Under the pieces are notes generated by a model. The model saw only the letters and a program-made list of their open reading frames with translations. It ran no database searches and was not told where the DNA came from. A stretch of DNA of 64,000 nt from Anaeromyces robustus. Lineage: Eukaryota; Neocallimastigomycota; Neocallimastigomycetes; Neocallimastigales; Neocallimastigaceae. Positions 10,972 to 23,520 of the stretch are shown here, one piece after another (the first letter of the stretch is position 1; each line of letters begins with the position of its first letter). The translations under genes and the position numbers were made by a program. The stretch spans positions 18,501 through 82,500 of the forward strand of contig MCFG01000283.1 in NCBI GenBank assembly GCA_002104895.1. Direction: 5' to 3'.

Positions 10972-13899
10972 ATTTATTTATTATTTATTTATTTATTTAT
11001 TATATTTATTTATTTATTATTTATTCATTTATTAATTTACTTATTTATTATTTATTATATTTATTTATTTATTAATTAATAGAAGATTTAAAAAATGTTT
11101 TTCTTGTTTTTTCTTTTCTTTGCTTTTTCAATTTATTTAACATTAAAAATAATTAAAATAATTGACTTCTTTGTTTTATTATATACTATTAAAACGATGG
11201 ATGACTATATTATATTATATAAGTTATGTATGAATTACAGTGAATAATATTTGTCTGTTATTATTGTTATTATTACTTTCATTATTATTATTATTATTAT
11301 TTCCATCATTATTATTATTTCTACTATTACTACTATTAAGTAAACAATTTATTATCAGAAGGTATGCATTTAAAATAGGAAAATACTTTTTTTAAAAATG
11401 CTCATTATTTCTAAAAAGTAATATTTTTGTTAAGAAATCCAAATTATACATAAAGGATAAAGATCTAATTAAAAAAGAAATGCAGTGCATAATTATTCGG
11501 AATTGCTATAAAATATTTTTATAGGATACTTTATAATTTATAATTATCCTAAAGATTCAATTAAGAATAAAGCATTGAATGTGAAGAATGAAATAAAATT
11601 AGGTAAAATTCCTTTCGATATATTATTGAGGTGTTTATCCATTAAAATGATATATATATATAAATAAAACATACTATGTATTATTATTTATTACTCACAG
11701 AAATATATATATATATCTTGATTATAAAGTTGAGAAAATGAACTAAATAAATTATAGATACAAATCTATTTTTCATTTAATAAAAAAAATTCGTAATTAT
11801 TAAGTGATAAAATAATGTCCGGGATGTTATGATCTTCTCGGTTGGTAATGAAAATAAAAATGAATATAACGAAGACAAAAATAAAGTATAAAAAGTAATA
11901 TCGTCCATAGAAATTAACAAATTAATATTATTATTGTTATTGCTATTGCTATTGCTATTGCTATTTTATTATTATCTTTTAAAAAATTTATATTGATTAA
12001 TATTGTTATTTATCGACTTAAGAAGTTACAGACCTAATTATACTTAATAATAAACTATTAACTTAGGATCTTTCAACCGATAATAAATATTCCGTCACCT
12101 GAGTCAGAATCTTATTACTATCCTTACTATACCTCGTTTGAGAAGTTAATAAGGCTTGTTTATTACTGAAATATAATTTGTTTAACTTAAGAATGATAAA
12201 AACAAAGAATATTTCGATTATCAATATGAAATTAAATAAAATTTTCAAATAAAAGTGTATATGTATATATAATAATTTTTTTTTAATATTGAATTTAATA
12301 TCTTTAATATATTTATTGATTTAAATAAAATTCTCAAAAAAAATAATAAAAGCCAAGTTATATAGTGTTAAACCATCAAATATATAATCCAGTATAATAA
12401 CTGGTTCCTTTAGCTTCTCACTTAACTTTATGGTAAAGTCAATAGTTAGTATCTATAAAAGATAAAAGGTTATTATAATTAAAAAACGGTGGTAAATTCT
12501 TTTTTTTATGTTTAACTTATTGTTAGCCCTAAAGAACATAACATAATATATTATCTTCCCCAAAATATGGACAATCCCATTGTGTATGAAGTATTATAGT
12601 AAACTGGGTTTAACTCCAGTCTTCCTATGAAGTCTATATATATATTTTTATTTTCTTTTTTTTTAATAAAATAGATCAGAGCGCCTACTGCACAAATATA
12701 ATTATTATTACTGACGCTACTCCTATATTTTCTTAATAAATAAAATAATGCATATTTTTTATTTTTTCTCTTTTTTTTTGTTAATGTAATGCACTTAAAA
12801 TAAATAAACAAAAATATGCATTATTTTTACTTAAATAATAATAAATATTAAATGAAAACTTAATTCACAGAAAAAAATTCGTTTTTTTTTTACTGACTTA
12901 TATCTTTTTAAATATTAAAAAAAAAATTCTTTCAATTTTCATTAGATTTTTATTTTTTTTTAAAATTTTTTTTACATATTATACTCATCTTATATACTTT
13001 TCCCTTTCTTAAAGTCTTAATAAATCCCATAGAAATTATCCAATTTAGGATAAAGAATTGTTTGTCATAAAAGATAGTGCTAGAGAAATGGGTGTCATTC
13101 ATTTGAAGGTACTAGATATCATTTCTTAATTTATACTAATCTTAAAAACTTACCTTGACATTTCCTTAGAAAGTCTGAGATGCTTTTTTCAAAGACAAAA
13201 TAAGAATAGAATGAATTTTCTATCAAGATTCCACTTCCACTTTGTGAACTTATTTATCGTCCTAGAAAGAAAGACAAGCTAATATATTTCTTTCTCTCTC
13301 TTTGTAAATAAATATTCTTGAAAAAATATCATGATTTCATCTCTGCAAGGACTTTTTTTGAAATTTTTTTGTTGACCTAAAAGGTCACAATGATATCAAA
13401 AAAAAATTATTAAATCTTGTTTCATTTATTGTAGGTCAAAAGAAAAAATAATATAAATCATATGTCCTACTTTCTTCTTTTATCTACTAACTTCTTGATA
13501 GAGCTTGAAGGAAAGAAATTTCAAGATATGGATTTTTATTGTGATACTTCCTTTTTTTCTTAAAGCTCATAATTCGTAGATCATCTTATTTTAATATTAA
13601 TATTACATGAATTATAAAAAAAACATATAATAAAAAAAAGATATTAATAAGAAAAACCAGTTTAAACATTATAGATAATAATGAATAGTATTGGAGGGTA
13701 AAAAAAAAGTAGTATAATAATATGTAAAAAAATAATAAATCCATACTATCCCCCTTAATTCTACATATAGAATTAAAAGTAAAAATTGATCTCGTATGTA
13801 TGAATAAACTTCTTCGCCTACTCAATTGGTAAATAGAAAAAAATTGTTAATAGGTATCGAATTTATTTTATTTTATTTTTTTTTTGTAATTGGTGGAAG
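10972..13899. other. AT-rich intergenic region with two doubtful short ORFs
   Basis: Mostly poly-A/T, (TTTA)n and (TA)n, with a (TTGCTA)n-like run near 11940-11965. Two minus-strand ORFs are slightly richer in sequence complexity. The first, 12248-12063 (61 codons), has a hydrophobic N-terminus MKILFNFILIIEIFFVFIIL. The second, 12811-12551 (86 codons), has no recognisable motif. Neither has a homologue I can name, and both may be chance. No RNA gene was seen. Confidence 0.45.
12063..12248 (-). CDS. Small ORF with hydrophobic N-terminus, doubtful
   Basis: A 61-codon ORF starts with a hydrophobic stretch of about 20 residues (MKILFNFILIIEIFFVFIIL) and continues with a mixed polar tail ending SVERS. 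This is the layout of a small secreted or single-pass membrane protein. In such AT-rich DNA, hydrophobic runs of I, F and L arise easily by chance. No family is recognised, and no intron or conserved neighbour supports it. Confidence 0.2.
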   Translation of the reverse strand: MKILFNFILIIEIFFVFIILKLNKLYFSNKQALLTSQTRYSKDSNKILTQVTEYLLSVERS

Positions 13900-16030
13900 A
13901 GAATAGGGTTTTAATGAAAGAAATAATCATTGTCCCTACAAAAAGGAATGGACAATGTTTGTTTTTAAGTATCCGACTGAGTCTAGTACCTATTAAAAAA
14001 TCTCTCTATTCTTGTTGACGATCTACGGCTTTATTGCAATGATTATCCCTGTCTGTTGATCTGTAAAAAAAACAATATATATATTGTTCAATAAATTTCA
14101 AAACCAACTTCCTCCCAGGAACGTCAATACTGATAACACAATAGGACAGCCTAGTAGGGTAAAATGATGATCCTATTCCCTAGTACCCAAGTGGAATAGG
14201 ATAGATCTACCAGGGGGCCACAAAGAAAACAATATCATCTGTTAAAATAGTCCTCCATAACAATATTCAGTATCATTTTTTTTTTTAGAGCATTATTCAA
14301 GTCATCGTTGAAGATATATTGTTGATAAACCAATTAAAAAGTAAATAGGAGATAAGATAAAGGGGAACATCCTTATCGAACTCCTTTTTACGTAAAAACT
14401 AAAATGGGATCAGAAAAAAATTGTCCATTAATTTTTTAACACAAGCTTTGAAAGATAGATAGATATTAGTTCTCCAAAAACTGAAAAAACATTTTCTTTG
14501 TATACCAAGAACGTAAAACTTTCGACAAACTATTATTATATATGAGCATAGAATCATAAGCTTTATTTTTTTAAGACCAAGAAAAGTTAAATATGTATCT
14601 TCCCCCCTTTTGAATTTACTTCTTTGACAAATAGATAGAATCGAAATATTAAAAGACTAATACGTAACTTCCTTATTCTGAAAGTCAAAACTACTCTCTC
14701 TGGTCTTGATGAATCCATGACTTTAATAATAATCCATATTCAGAAATTCTATAGATTCAATAATTTTTCGAAAAGATCTTAATATCATTATTAATAAGTG
14801 AGATAACCACGATAGTTATTACATTTGGAAATATCGATCACTTTTTTTTAGAATAGAAACAATGGATCCCTTATTCCAAAAAAATAATAAGAAATTCACC
14901 ATTCCAAAATACAATTAATTAAAAGAGATAGAAATCAGAACCATATGTTTTATTATTTACTATATACATTTTAAATTATCATCTCTGATAAGATGAAAGG
15001 TATAAAAAATAACTCCTGATTTTATTTTTATTATTTTTTAATATTCTTTTTATTTTACGACCAAGATTTTCTGTTATTATTGTTTTTAAAAGGTAGCCTC
15101 ACACCCTACTTTTACTCCAAAGTAAAAGCGTTTTTTTTTCTCTTTCTTTCTTCTGAATTCATTTTTTATGAATAGTAGTAGATTTGACATAATTTATTCT
15201 CTTAAGAGGTAACAAGGAATAAATAAATTAATTAGATTCATCATCCAAATAGCTTTGTTTTTTTTTTTTTAATTTGGACGATATTTCAAAGCTTTAGATT
15301 CTTTGAAGACAATAAATATTACTGTGACATACGGGGGGAACATTGACTTACTAATATCAGTCGAAGATGTAATTCTAAGATCCGTCTAACATTGAAAAAG
15401 TTAAACTGTATCTATTAATAAACTTTTTTTTTATTAACTAAATCGTCCATAGAAAGGGAAGGGATTTATTAAAAAATCACATTATTTAAAAAATTAGTAA
15501 AAAAACTTGTTTTTATCTCAACAGTATCGTTTTTTTTTCTTCATTTCCTTACCCCGAATTCCATTCCATTGAACAACCTTTTTTTTTATTTGGTGAGTAA
15601 AAGAGAAATCCTAACATCCCTAGTCCTCCTAACAAAATATTGGTAAATTTTTGGAGTAATGACTTTACACTTTACACTTTACACTTTATATGATTTGGTT
15701 ACTATTTGGCGCACCAGAGCCATTATTTGTTTTTCTTGAAAATAACAGAGAAAAAAAAAGAAGTTTCAAAATAAGTTAAGTTAATAAAATATATTCGATA
15801 TTATCTTCATCTTCTCTTTTTCGTGATTTCCATCCAACCATTCATTGGTATTCCAACCGGAAACAAAAAAAAAGTAAACTTTATAATCTTTGATAGAGTT
15901 AGTTAAGAGAATTGAGATTGAAGAAGAGATTAAGAGTGAATATACTAACTAATGAATTAAATGAATTGTGTTGAAGAGAATCTAAAGTATTTAGATGGTA
16001 AAGGGTATTTGTTTGTTGTAAAATTATTTT
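13900..16030 (-). pseudogene. Decayed non-LTR retrotransposon (LINE), copy 2
   Basis: The sequence aligns by eye with the copy at 20796-23411. Shared runs include the segment near 14500-14930 matching 20910-21300, 14950-15420 matching 21640-22030, and 15480-16000 matching 22070-22960. About 300 bp of the reverse-transcriptase N-terminal region is missing at about 14940. Unlike the other copy it extends past the RT palm. Minus-strand reading near 14260-14400 recalls a GCPLSP..LF motif B, and near 14230-14270 an F-x-DD motif C (TDDIV). The copy is riddled with small insertions, mostly lengthened A/T runs, and no frame stays open. It is a dead element. Confidence 0.65.
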
Positions 16031-18360
16031 TTGATTATTAATTTAATAAATTTCATTTTTTTTTAAGTTGGTTGTGGTACTTCCTAAAATCGTGTGTGTG
16101 AATGACAAACATATTAATATGGTTGTTAAGTTGATAGATTAACAAAAAAAAATAATTAATCATTTCATTTCAATCCCGTTAACGATGGTCCTCCCACTGG
16201 CTATAATTATTATTTGATTCCTTTTATTTTACTAATATATATTTTTTCCTTTCGACTTTAATGGTTTTTTTTTCCTGTTTCCATTGTACTTTGAAATGGA
16301 GAGATCCCACTAAATTCATTTCTATGTTTTTTTTTGTTTTTTTTTTTTAGAAATAGAATATGTAAATTACTTGATATTCATGATATTAAAATCTTTTCTT
16401 CCCTCTTTCCACTACATAATCATCATACAGATGAACAGTTAAAACAGAGAGAGTAAAAATAAGAATTTTGGTAAACAATATTTTTTCGGGGGGGTTTTAT
16501 CAATGAAAAGAACAAAATAATTAGGGTATTTGTTTTTTTTTTTATTTTTTTTGCTGTATATTTTTTTTTATAATGACCCTAGACTAGGAACTATCCATCA
16601 ATCCATTAAACGAATCCCTCCTTTTTTTTTTCAAATTACAGATTCCATATCCTCTAAATTTTGTCCCAGAGATTTTCTATTTCTTTGACTTTTTTTCTTT
16701 TATTTTTTTTTAGACTAAAGGAAGCGAATACCTTTCCATGTTCTATTTCTTCGATAAAAAACCTAATAAAGAAGGAAGTTGAACAGAGAGAGAGAGAGAG
16801 AGAGGTTTCTTTCTTTTTTTGAAATTGAAAAAAATAAATATTAAATTCCTTAAAAAAAAAAAGGAAGAATTTAGATTAAATGGATGGGTAAGAAAACAGT
16901 AAAACGTATTCATAAAGGATACTGAATATAACAAAGAAAAAAAAAGAATGATTAATTGATTGATTGAAAAGTTCACTTGTTTTTTGAGATTATTGATCAA
17001 AAAAATAAATAAAAAAAAGTATAGTTATATAGATAAAGAGACTCAATAGGAAAAAAATAGAAAAGAAAGAATAGAAAAAAAAGAAAGAAAGATGGCAGAT
17101 TAAATGATGGGACCTTTTAACTATCACTAAAAAAAAAAAGATAGCTCTCTTGTTTTTTTGAAATTAGATCTTCCTAGAGTAATATTCCTAGTAAATTTTA
17201 ATGTCTTGTTACTCCGGTTTTCTTCCGTTTTTTTTTTTGTTTCTCTTTTTCTAGAATTCTATTATGAAAAAATGAATATTAATTTTTTTTTTAAAAGGTG
17301 TAAGATCTCTTCTGAGACCTAGAAAAGAAAAGAATACATACATTTACGTCCTTAACAACGGTTGAATGTGTATTGAAAGTATTAAAAAAAAAAAGTTCTT
17401 GAAAGAAGAAGAAGAAAAAGAAAAAAAATAGTTGGACATGAAAAGTTTTTTCCTTTTAAGGGTGAAACTTTTTAATTATTATTAGTTTTTTTTGGAAGGG
17501 TAACACGACTCAGCTCAGTAGAACAAACTCGAATCGAAAAAAAGAAAGGATCAAAGTTACGACGAAAAAAAAAAAAAAAAAACTAAAAACTAACTTCAAC
17601 GAATACTCTTTGTTAGATCTATAGAAAAAAAAGGAAAAAGGAAAAAAGGAGAAAAGAGAAAAAACCCCTTTAGTATTGAAAACCGAGGGATTCATTAGGT
17701 AAAAAAATAAATCATGACTTTTTTTTTTTAAAAAAAAAAAATGTTTTAGACAATAAAAAAAAAAAAAGTCATCCAACAACTTTTTCCTTCATTTTTAACC
17801 TAGAATTAAAGAAAATTTCGACAATATCGCAGGCAGGAGCTTTCAATTTTCAACAAAAGAAAGAAAGAGAGAAAGAAAGATGGGTATATTTAATGTAAAA
17901 TAAAATAAGTTAAGATAATGATATTTAATTTAATACCAATAGTGTGTAAATATATAATATCTTTTTCTTTTTCTCTTTTTTTTTAAAGGGTAATTTTAAG
18001 TCCTACTCACTCTTTACCCATAGTAATTAATGAAATGATGACCATCCTCCTAAAATAAAAATAATTCTGTAAAAAAAAAAAAAAAAAAAAAATTAAAATA
18101 TTTTCACCGAAATATCCATGAATAATTATTATTCATTATATTAGTAATACTTCATATGATTTAATAATATATTCACCAAGGTTTATTGTTTTTTGTTTTT
18201 TGTTTTTACCATTAAACATTAAACATTAAGCATTATTTATTATTTATTATTGTAATGAAATAGAACAAAACAAAACAAAAGAAAAGAAAAGAAAAGAAAA
18301 GAAAAAGAAAAAAGAAAAGAAAAAAGAAAAGAAAAAAGAAAAGAAAAGAGAAGAAAAAAC

Positions 18361-18391
<31 letters not shown>

Positions 18392-18930
18392 GAAAAGAAT
18401 AACAGGTTAAAAGAATTTTTATAACAACGGGATTTTTTTTTAGTAATTTTTTTTTGTTTTTTTTTAATTCATTATATTATTTATTTATTTTTACTCATTC
18501 ATTCATTTATATTTATTAGTATAATTTAATTAATTGATTATTTATTTATTTATTTATTCATTGTTATATAAAGAATTTTTTTACGGTTTTTTTAAATTTA
18601 TTTATTTTATTATTATAATTTATTAATATATTTTAATAAATTATTTAAATAATATTTATTTATTCATTAATATAAAATTTATTTAAATATTATTCATTCA
18701 TTTATTTATATACTATTTTTTATTTAAATACTATTCATTCATTCACTTATATACTATTATTTATTTATTTAAATATTATTCATTCATACACTTATATACT
18801 ATTATTTATTTATTATTCAATTATTCATTCATTTATTTAGTTTTTATTTCATAGTAAAAAAAATTAATTTTTTTTTTTTAATTGTTGTTGAAAAGAGTAT
18901 ATTTGTTTTAATTTTTTATTTTTTTATTTT
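16031..18930. other. Homopolymer-rich intergenic region
   Basis: The stretch holds many A or T runs of 7-20 bases separated by ordinary sequence, plus a GAGAGAGAGAGAGAGAG run near 16786-16804. Minus-strand ORFs near 16743-17000 and 17510-17779 are F/S/L-rich translations of these runs and are not called. Nothing recognisable as a gene was seen. Confidence 0.5.
18260..18405 (+). repeat. Polypurine (GAAAA)n tract
   Basis: About 145 bases of A with regularly spaced G (GAAAA and GAAAAAA units) and two interrupting ACAAAA blocks. Such purine mirror tracts can adopt triplex structures and often mutate by slippage. Its role here, if any, is unknown. Confidence 0.8.
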
Positions 18931-20619
18931 TTTATTTTTTTATTTTATGTTTGGAATTTTTTTCCGCAAGAAAAAGAATTCAGAGTAAAAAAAAATTAAT
19001 TAAAAAAATCTTTAATAATAAAAAAAAATTTTTAAATTTTTATTTTTTTGTTTTTTTGTTGCCTGAAACTCCGTTTTACATTTTACATTTTCCACTTTTT
19101 TTTTTTTTTTTTTTTGAAAATTTCAAAATTTCAAAATAAAAAAATTTTTTTACCCTCAAAAAAAGAAAATTTAAAGAAGTTTGAACTGGTATGATCTTGT
19201 TAATAAACAAGGAATTAAAGGTAAAGATTAAAAGCAAAAAAAAAAAAAAAAAAAAAGGAAAAAAAAAAAACAGTACGAGTTCTAGGCAGCTTTTTAGAAT
19301 TGTTTATTTTATTTTATTTTTTTTTTGATCGGTATAAATCAACTCCCTTTATTACCAGGACCGTCGACGTCGAAATCAATAAGACATAATAATAATAATA
19401 ATAATAATTATAATTATCTTGAATTCGTGATAATATATTATTTCAACCACAAGGCCTTCGGAATTCATCTTCTTTCAGTTAGAAATGATGACGATTACCC
19501 AAGAAGGGAGTTTTAGAGGACACACCAACACTATCTCTTTAAATCAGATGTTACTTTTTTTTTGCTTTGTTTTGTTTTATATTAAATATTACCATTTCAT
19601 TTAGAGCGGAGTGAAATCCCGAAGAGTTACCCTACATTGAAATTATAATTATTTTTAAGAAATTAATTATATGTTATATAGTTTTTTAGATAGTTTTTTA
19701 TTTTTTATTTTATTTTATGTATTTTATTAAATGTACTAAATCTAAATATAAAAAATGTATATTAAATAATTATCTATAATAAATAATTAATAAAAAAAAA
19801 CATGGGAAGTGGATTCACTTCCTTTAGTCTAAAAAAAAAAAAAAAAAAAAAAAAAAGAAGTTCAGATTCGATTCAAAAATTGATAATCATTATTAGTGCT
19901 GGGTTTAAAAAAATTAATTGAAATTTTGAAAATAAATCAAAGAGACCTTTTTTATTATTTAAAAGTTTATTGACTTTTTTTATTAAAAAGTGGACTTTTA
20001 ATTTTTATTAATTTTATTTAATTTTTTGCTAAGTTTTTTGCTTATTTTTTTATTTTTTATTTTTTATTTTTTATTTTTTTTTTATTTAAGAATTCAAATT
20101 GATTTAAAAGTTAAATAATTAAAAATAAAAATAAAAAATTAGCAAAAAATTAAATAAAAAAAGAAAAAAAATTTTTTTTAATCACTTTAAATAATTTTAT
20201 TTTAATTTTTATAATTATTTTTTTGTATTTTTTTGTATTTTTTTATTTTTTTTATTTTTTTTTCATTTTTTAATATTTTTTATAGAATTAAAAAAAGAAA
20301 AATTTAAAGTGAAATTTAATTAAACAAAAAATGAAACTTAAAAGAATTTTAAAGTAAATAAAAAAATTTATTTTAGAATTTTTTAGATTTTTATTTTTAT
20401 CCGTTTAGAAGTTAAGTAAAATGGGAAAAGAAAAAAGAAATTCCGCATTTTAGAAATGGAATTTTTTTGTTAAAAAAAAAAAAAAAGCGGAAAAAAAAGA
20501 AAAAAAATTTTAAAATTTTTTAATTGGAAAAAAAGTGGAATTTTTAATATCGTTGACGCAAAAAAAAAAAAAAATTAAATAAGAACTAAAAAAAAAATAT
20601 AATAAAGATTTATTTTTGA
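18931..20619. other. AT-rich intergenic region with a foldback and a less AT-rich island
   Basis: An island at about 19265-19620 has ordinary base composition (for example GACCGTCGACGTCGAAATC near 19362) split by an (AAT)n tract. On the minus strand it can be read as IDFDVDGPGNKG, but no gene could be built. Inverted repeats of 20 bp, TTTATTTAATTTTTTGCTAA at 20013-20032 and its exact complement at 20139-20158, can form a hairpin with a loop of about 106 bases. The rest is poly-A/T. Confidence 0.5.
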
Positions 20620-20730
20620 GAAATAAATAAAATAATAATAATAATAAATAAATAATAATAAATAATAATAATTAATAATAATAATAATAATAATAAGTAA
20701 TAATAATTAAGAATAATAATAAATAATAAA
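20620..20730. repeat. (AAT)n/(AATA)n microsatellite
   Basis: Simple repeats of AAT with AATA interruptions lie directly beyond the 3' end of LINE copy 1. A genuine LINE 3' tail can be such a simple repeat, but on the minus strand this would read (ATT)n, and similar tracts are everywhere in the window. Confidence 0.7.
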
Positions 20731-20795
20731 GAGTCACTTTCAATTATAAAACGTTTGTTTTCTTTCTTTCTTTATTTATTATTCTTTATTTATTA

Positions 20796-23411
20796 TTAGT
20801 TATTACCTAATATTCTTCTTTTTTTATTGTTCTTAAATAAAAAATAATTATTAAAAAAACAATTGTTATTACTATTTCTTTTATAATCAATAATCTTGGA
20901 ATTAAAGCATTTTCCTTGTATACCAAGGGTATAAATTTTCGATAAAATGTTATAGATGGGCACAGAATCGTAAGCTTTTTTAAGATCCAGAAAAGCTAAA
21001 TAAGTATCTTCCCCTTTGAATTTACGTCTTTGACAAATAGAAAGAATAGAGATAAAAAGACTAATACATTCTTCCTTATTCCGAAAGCCAAATTGTTCTG
21101 GTCTAATGAATTCATGACTTATACCATATTCAGAAATTCTAGAAGCAATAATTTTCGAAAGAATCTTAATACCATTATTGATAAGAGAGATACCACGATA
21201 GTTATCACAATTAGAAAGATCGCCTTTTTTTGGGATAGAAACAATGGATGCATTATTCCAAAAAATAGGAAAATCACCATTCCAAATACGATTAATTAAG
21301 AAATGGAAACAACTAAGACCAGCCGGAACATAGGAATCATTATTTACAGAGTCATTCGAAGAGGAATCAGGAATTAAAGCTTTATAAAATTCAATAGGGA
21401 TACCATCGGGACCTGAGGCTTTAAAGTTAGGGATAGAAAGGATGGCCTTTTTGATTTCTTCAATGCTGATATCTTGGTTAATATCCCATACTATGTTATT
21501 TCCACTCTTTATACGATTAATAGCGGGAGAATTCTTCCAGAATTTTTTATTCATGCTATGTCCAGTAGAGTCATAACTAAGTTTCTTATAATAATTGCAC
21601 CAAACATCTAATTGATCTTTAGTACTATACACTAAGTTATCTTGGTGGTCTCTGATAGGATGAGGTATAAATAACTCCTGATTGTTATTTTTAATATTCT
21701 TCTTAATCCATGACCATGATTTTCTGCTGTCATTTTTTAAGGTAGCCTCGCAGCCTACTTTAATCCAAAATAAATAGTTTTGTCTTCTAAATTCATTACA
21801 TTTTTTATGAATAGATTGGCATAATTTATTATAAGAGGCAACAAGGATAATAAATTGATTATGTTCATAATCCAAATGGCTCTTTTTAATTTGTCGATAT
21901 TTCAAGCTTTTGATTCTTTGAAGACAGTAATATATTACGTGACATATGGAACATTGATTTCCTAATTTCAGTAGAAGATGTAATTTCAAGGTCCTCTGCA
22001 ATTGAATTAGAAGTATTAATAAACTTATCAACTAGATCATCAATAGAAAGAGAAGGATTATTAAAAATCTCATTATTTAAAATAGCAAACTTGTTATTGT
22101 CAACAATATCGTTTTTCATTTCCTTACAGCGAATTCTATTCCATTGAACAACCTTTTTTGGGTGAGTAAAGGAGAGATCAACAAAATTTTTCTTACAATA
22201 TACTAACATTGGTTTATGATCAGAGACTGGGTGATAATCAATAAAGGAAGCATAAGATATAAGGTTCAACATTTTATAATTAACCAAAGCATGATCAATA
22301 TCTGAAGATAAATTACCTTGAACCCAAGAGATTCTTGAACTATTGAGAGGTAAAATTATCCAACCATTAATCGGTGATATTTTTTCTTCAAGGTCCACTG
22401 TTTTCATGTTAAAATCCCCAACAAGAATAGAAGCATGATCACGATGAATATTAAGCCAATCAATAACTTCTGCTAAAGCACACTTCACTTGTGTAGAATG
22501 AGAGCTGACAGGGATATATACATTTCCAACAGAGCATTTAGAGTCGTATATATTATAATTAGTTAAGGAAATAATGTAATTAAATGAATTCTCTTCAAGT
22601 ATTGCTTGACAAGATTTATGATAACCTAAAAATAAACCTCTCATGCCTGGAATACTATCAACGGCTCTTCTAACAAAATAACGGTAATTGGGAATAGTGA
22701 CTTTACATGGTTGACTACTATTGGCACCAGAACCGTTCTTTGTTTCTTGAAAACAGAGAAAAAGAGGTTTGAATAATGTGATAAAGTATTCGATACTATC
22801 TTTTTTTCATGGTTCCATCCATTGGTATTCCAACTGAGACAAAAAGTAAATTTATCTTTGATAGAATTAAGAGAGTTGAGATTAGAGTGTATACTAACTA
22901 ATGAGTTGCGTTGAGAAGAATCTGAAGTATTAGATTGTGAGGATGTTATAGTAGAATTACTTTGGTTATTAATTGAATCATTAAAGTTTGTTGTAGAATT
23001 ACTTTGGTTATTGATTGAATCATTAAAGTTTGTTGAAGAAGAAAATAGTTGATTTCTGGTCTGTTGAAGTGATCTTTTACGAATATAATGAGTGCAATTA
23101 CTATACGACAAGCGAGCATTTGAGATATGTGATACAAATTTCTTTTTGAAATCATCAAATTTGAAGTCAGATGATAAAACCTTGATCCTAAAATACCAAC
23201 CTCTAGAACACATAGATCGTTTAACTGAAAGAATGTACTTGTTGAACTCCTTAAATTTCGATTCCAGAAAATCCATCATATATGCATTGGTCCATGAGTG
23301 AAGGCCATTGATGAAGATAATGCTAGTGTTGTTAATATCAATTCCATAACAACGGAAACCACGAACAAACACATTACTATTTTCGTTACTATTATAAAAA
23401 TTCCGTACCAT
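20796..23411 (-). pseudogene. Non-LTR retrotransposon (LINE), copy 1: endonuclease plus truncated reverse transcriptase
   Basis: Three overlapping minus-strand frames make one polyprotein. Frame 1 (23411-22641) has an unassigned N-terminal domain, an Asn/Ser/Gln-rich repeat (two copies of NFNDSINNQSNS), then the start of an endonuclease at LSWNTNGW. Frame 2 (22644-21886) carries the apurinic-endonuclease motifs VGDFNM and SDHKPM. Frame 3 (22031-20796) carries reverse-transcriptase motifs SGPDGIPIEFYK, IPKKGD..NYRGISL and FLDLKKAYDSV (motif A). The sequence diverges after LGIQGKCFNS, before motifs B and C, so the active-site DD pair is missing and the element is dead. Frame 1 leaves the endonuclease frame at a T7 run at 22801-22807. 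A second shift lies near 21905-21935. The encoded activities would nick the target and copy element RNA into DNA. Confidence 0.85.
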
Positions 23412-23473
23412 TGTGATTATATATATTTAATATTGAAAAAAATAAAAAAGAAAAATGAAAGTGCAAAACTAAA

Positions 23474-23520
<47 letters not shown>

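Noticed and set aside
16743-17779. Two F/S-rich minus-strand ORFs
   Set aside because: They are encoded by A/T homopolymers and a GA-repeat, with no plausible protein features.
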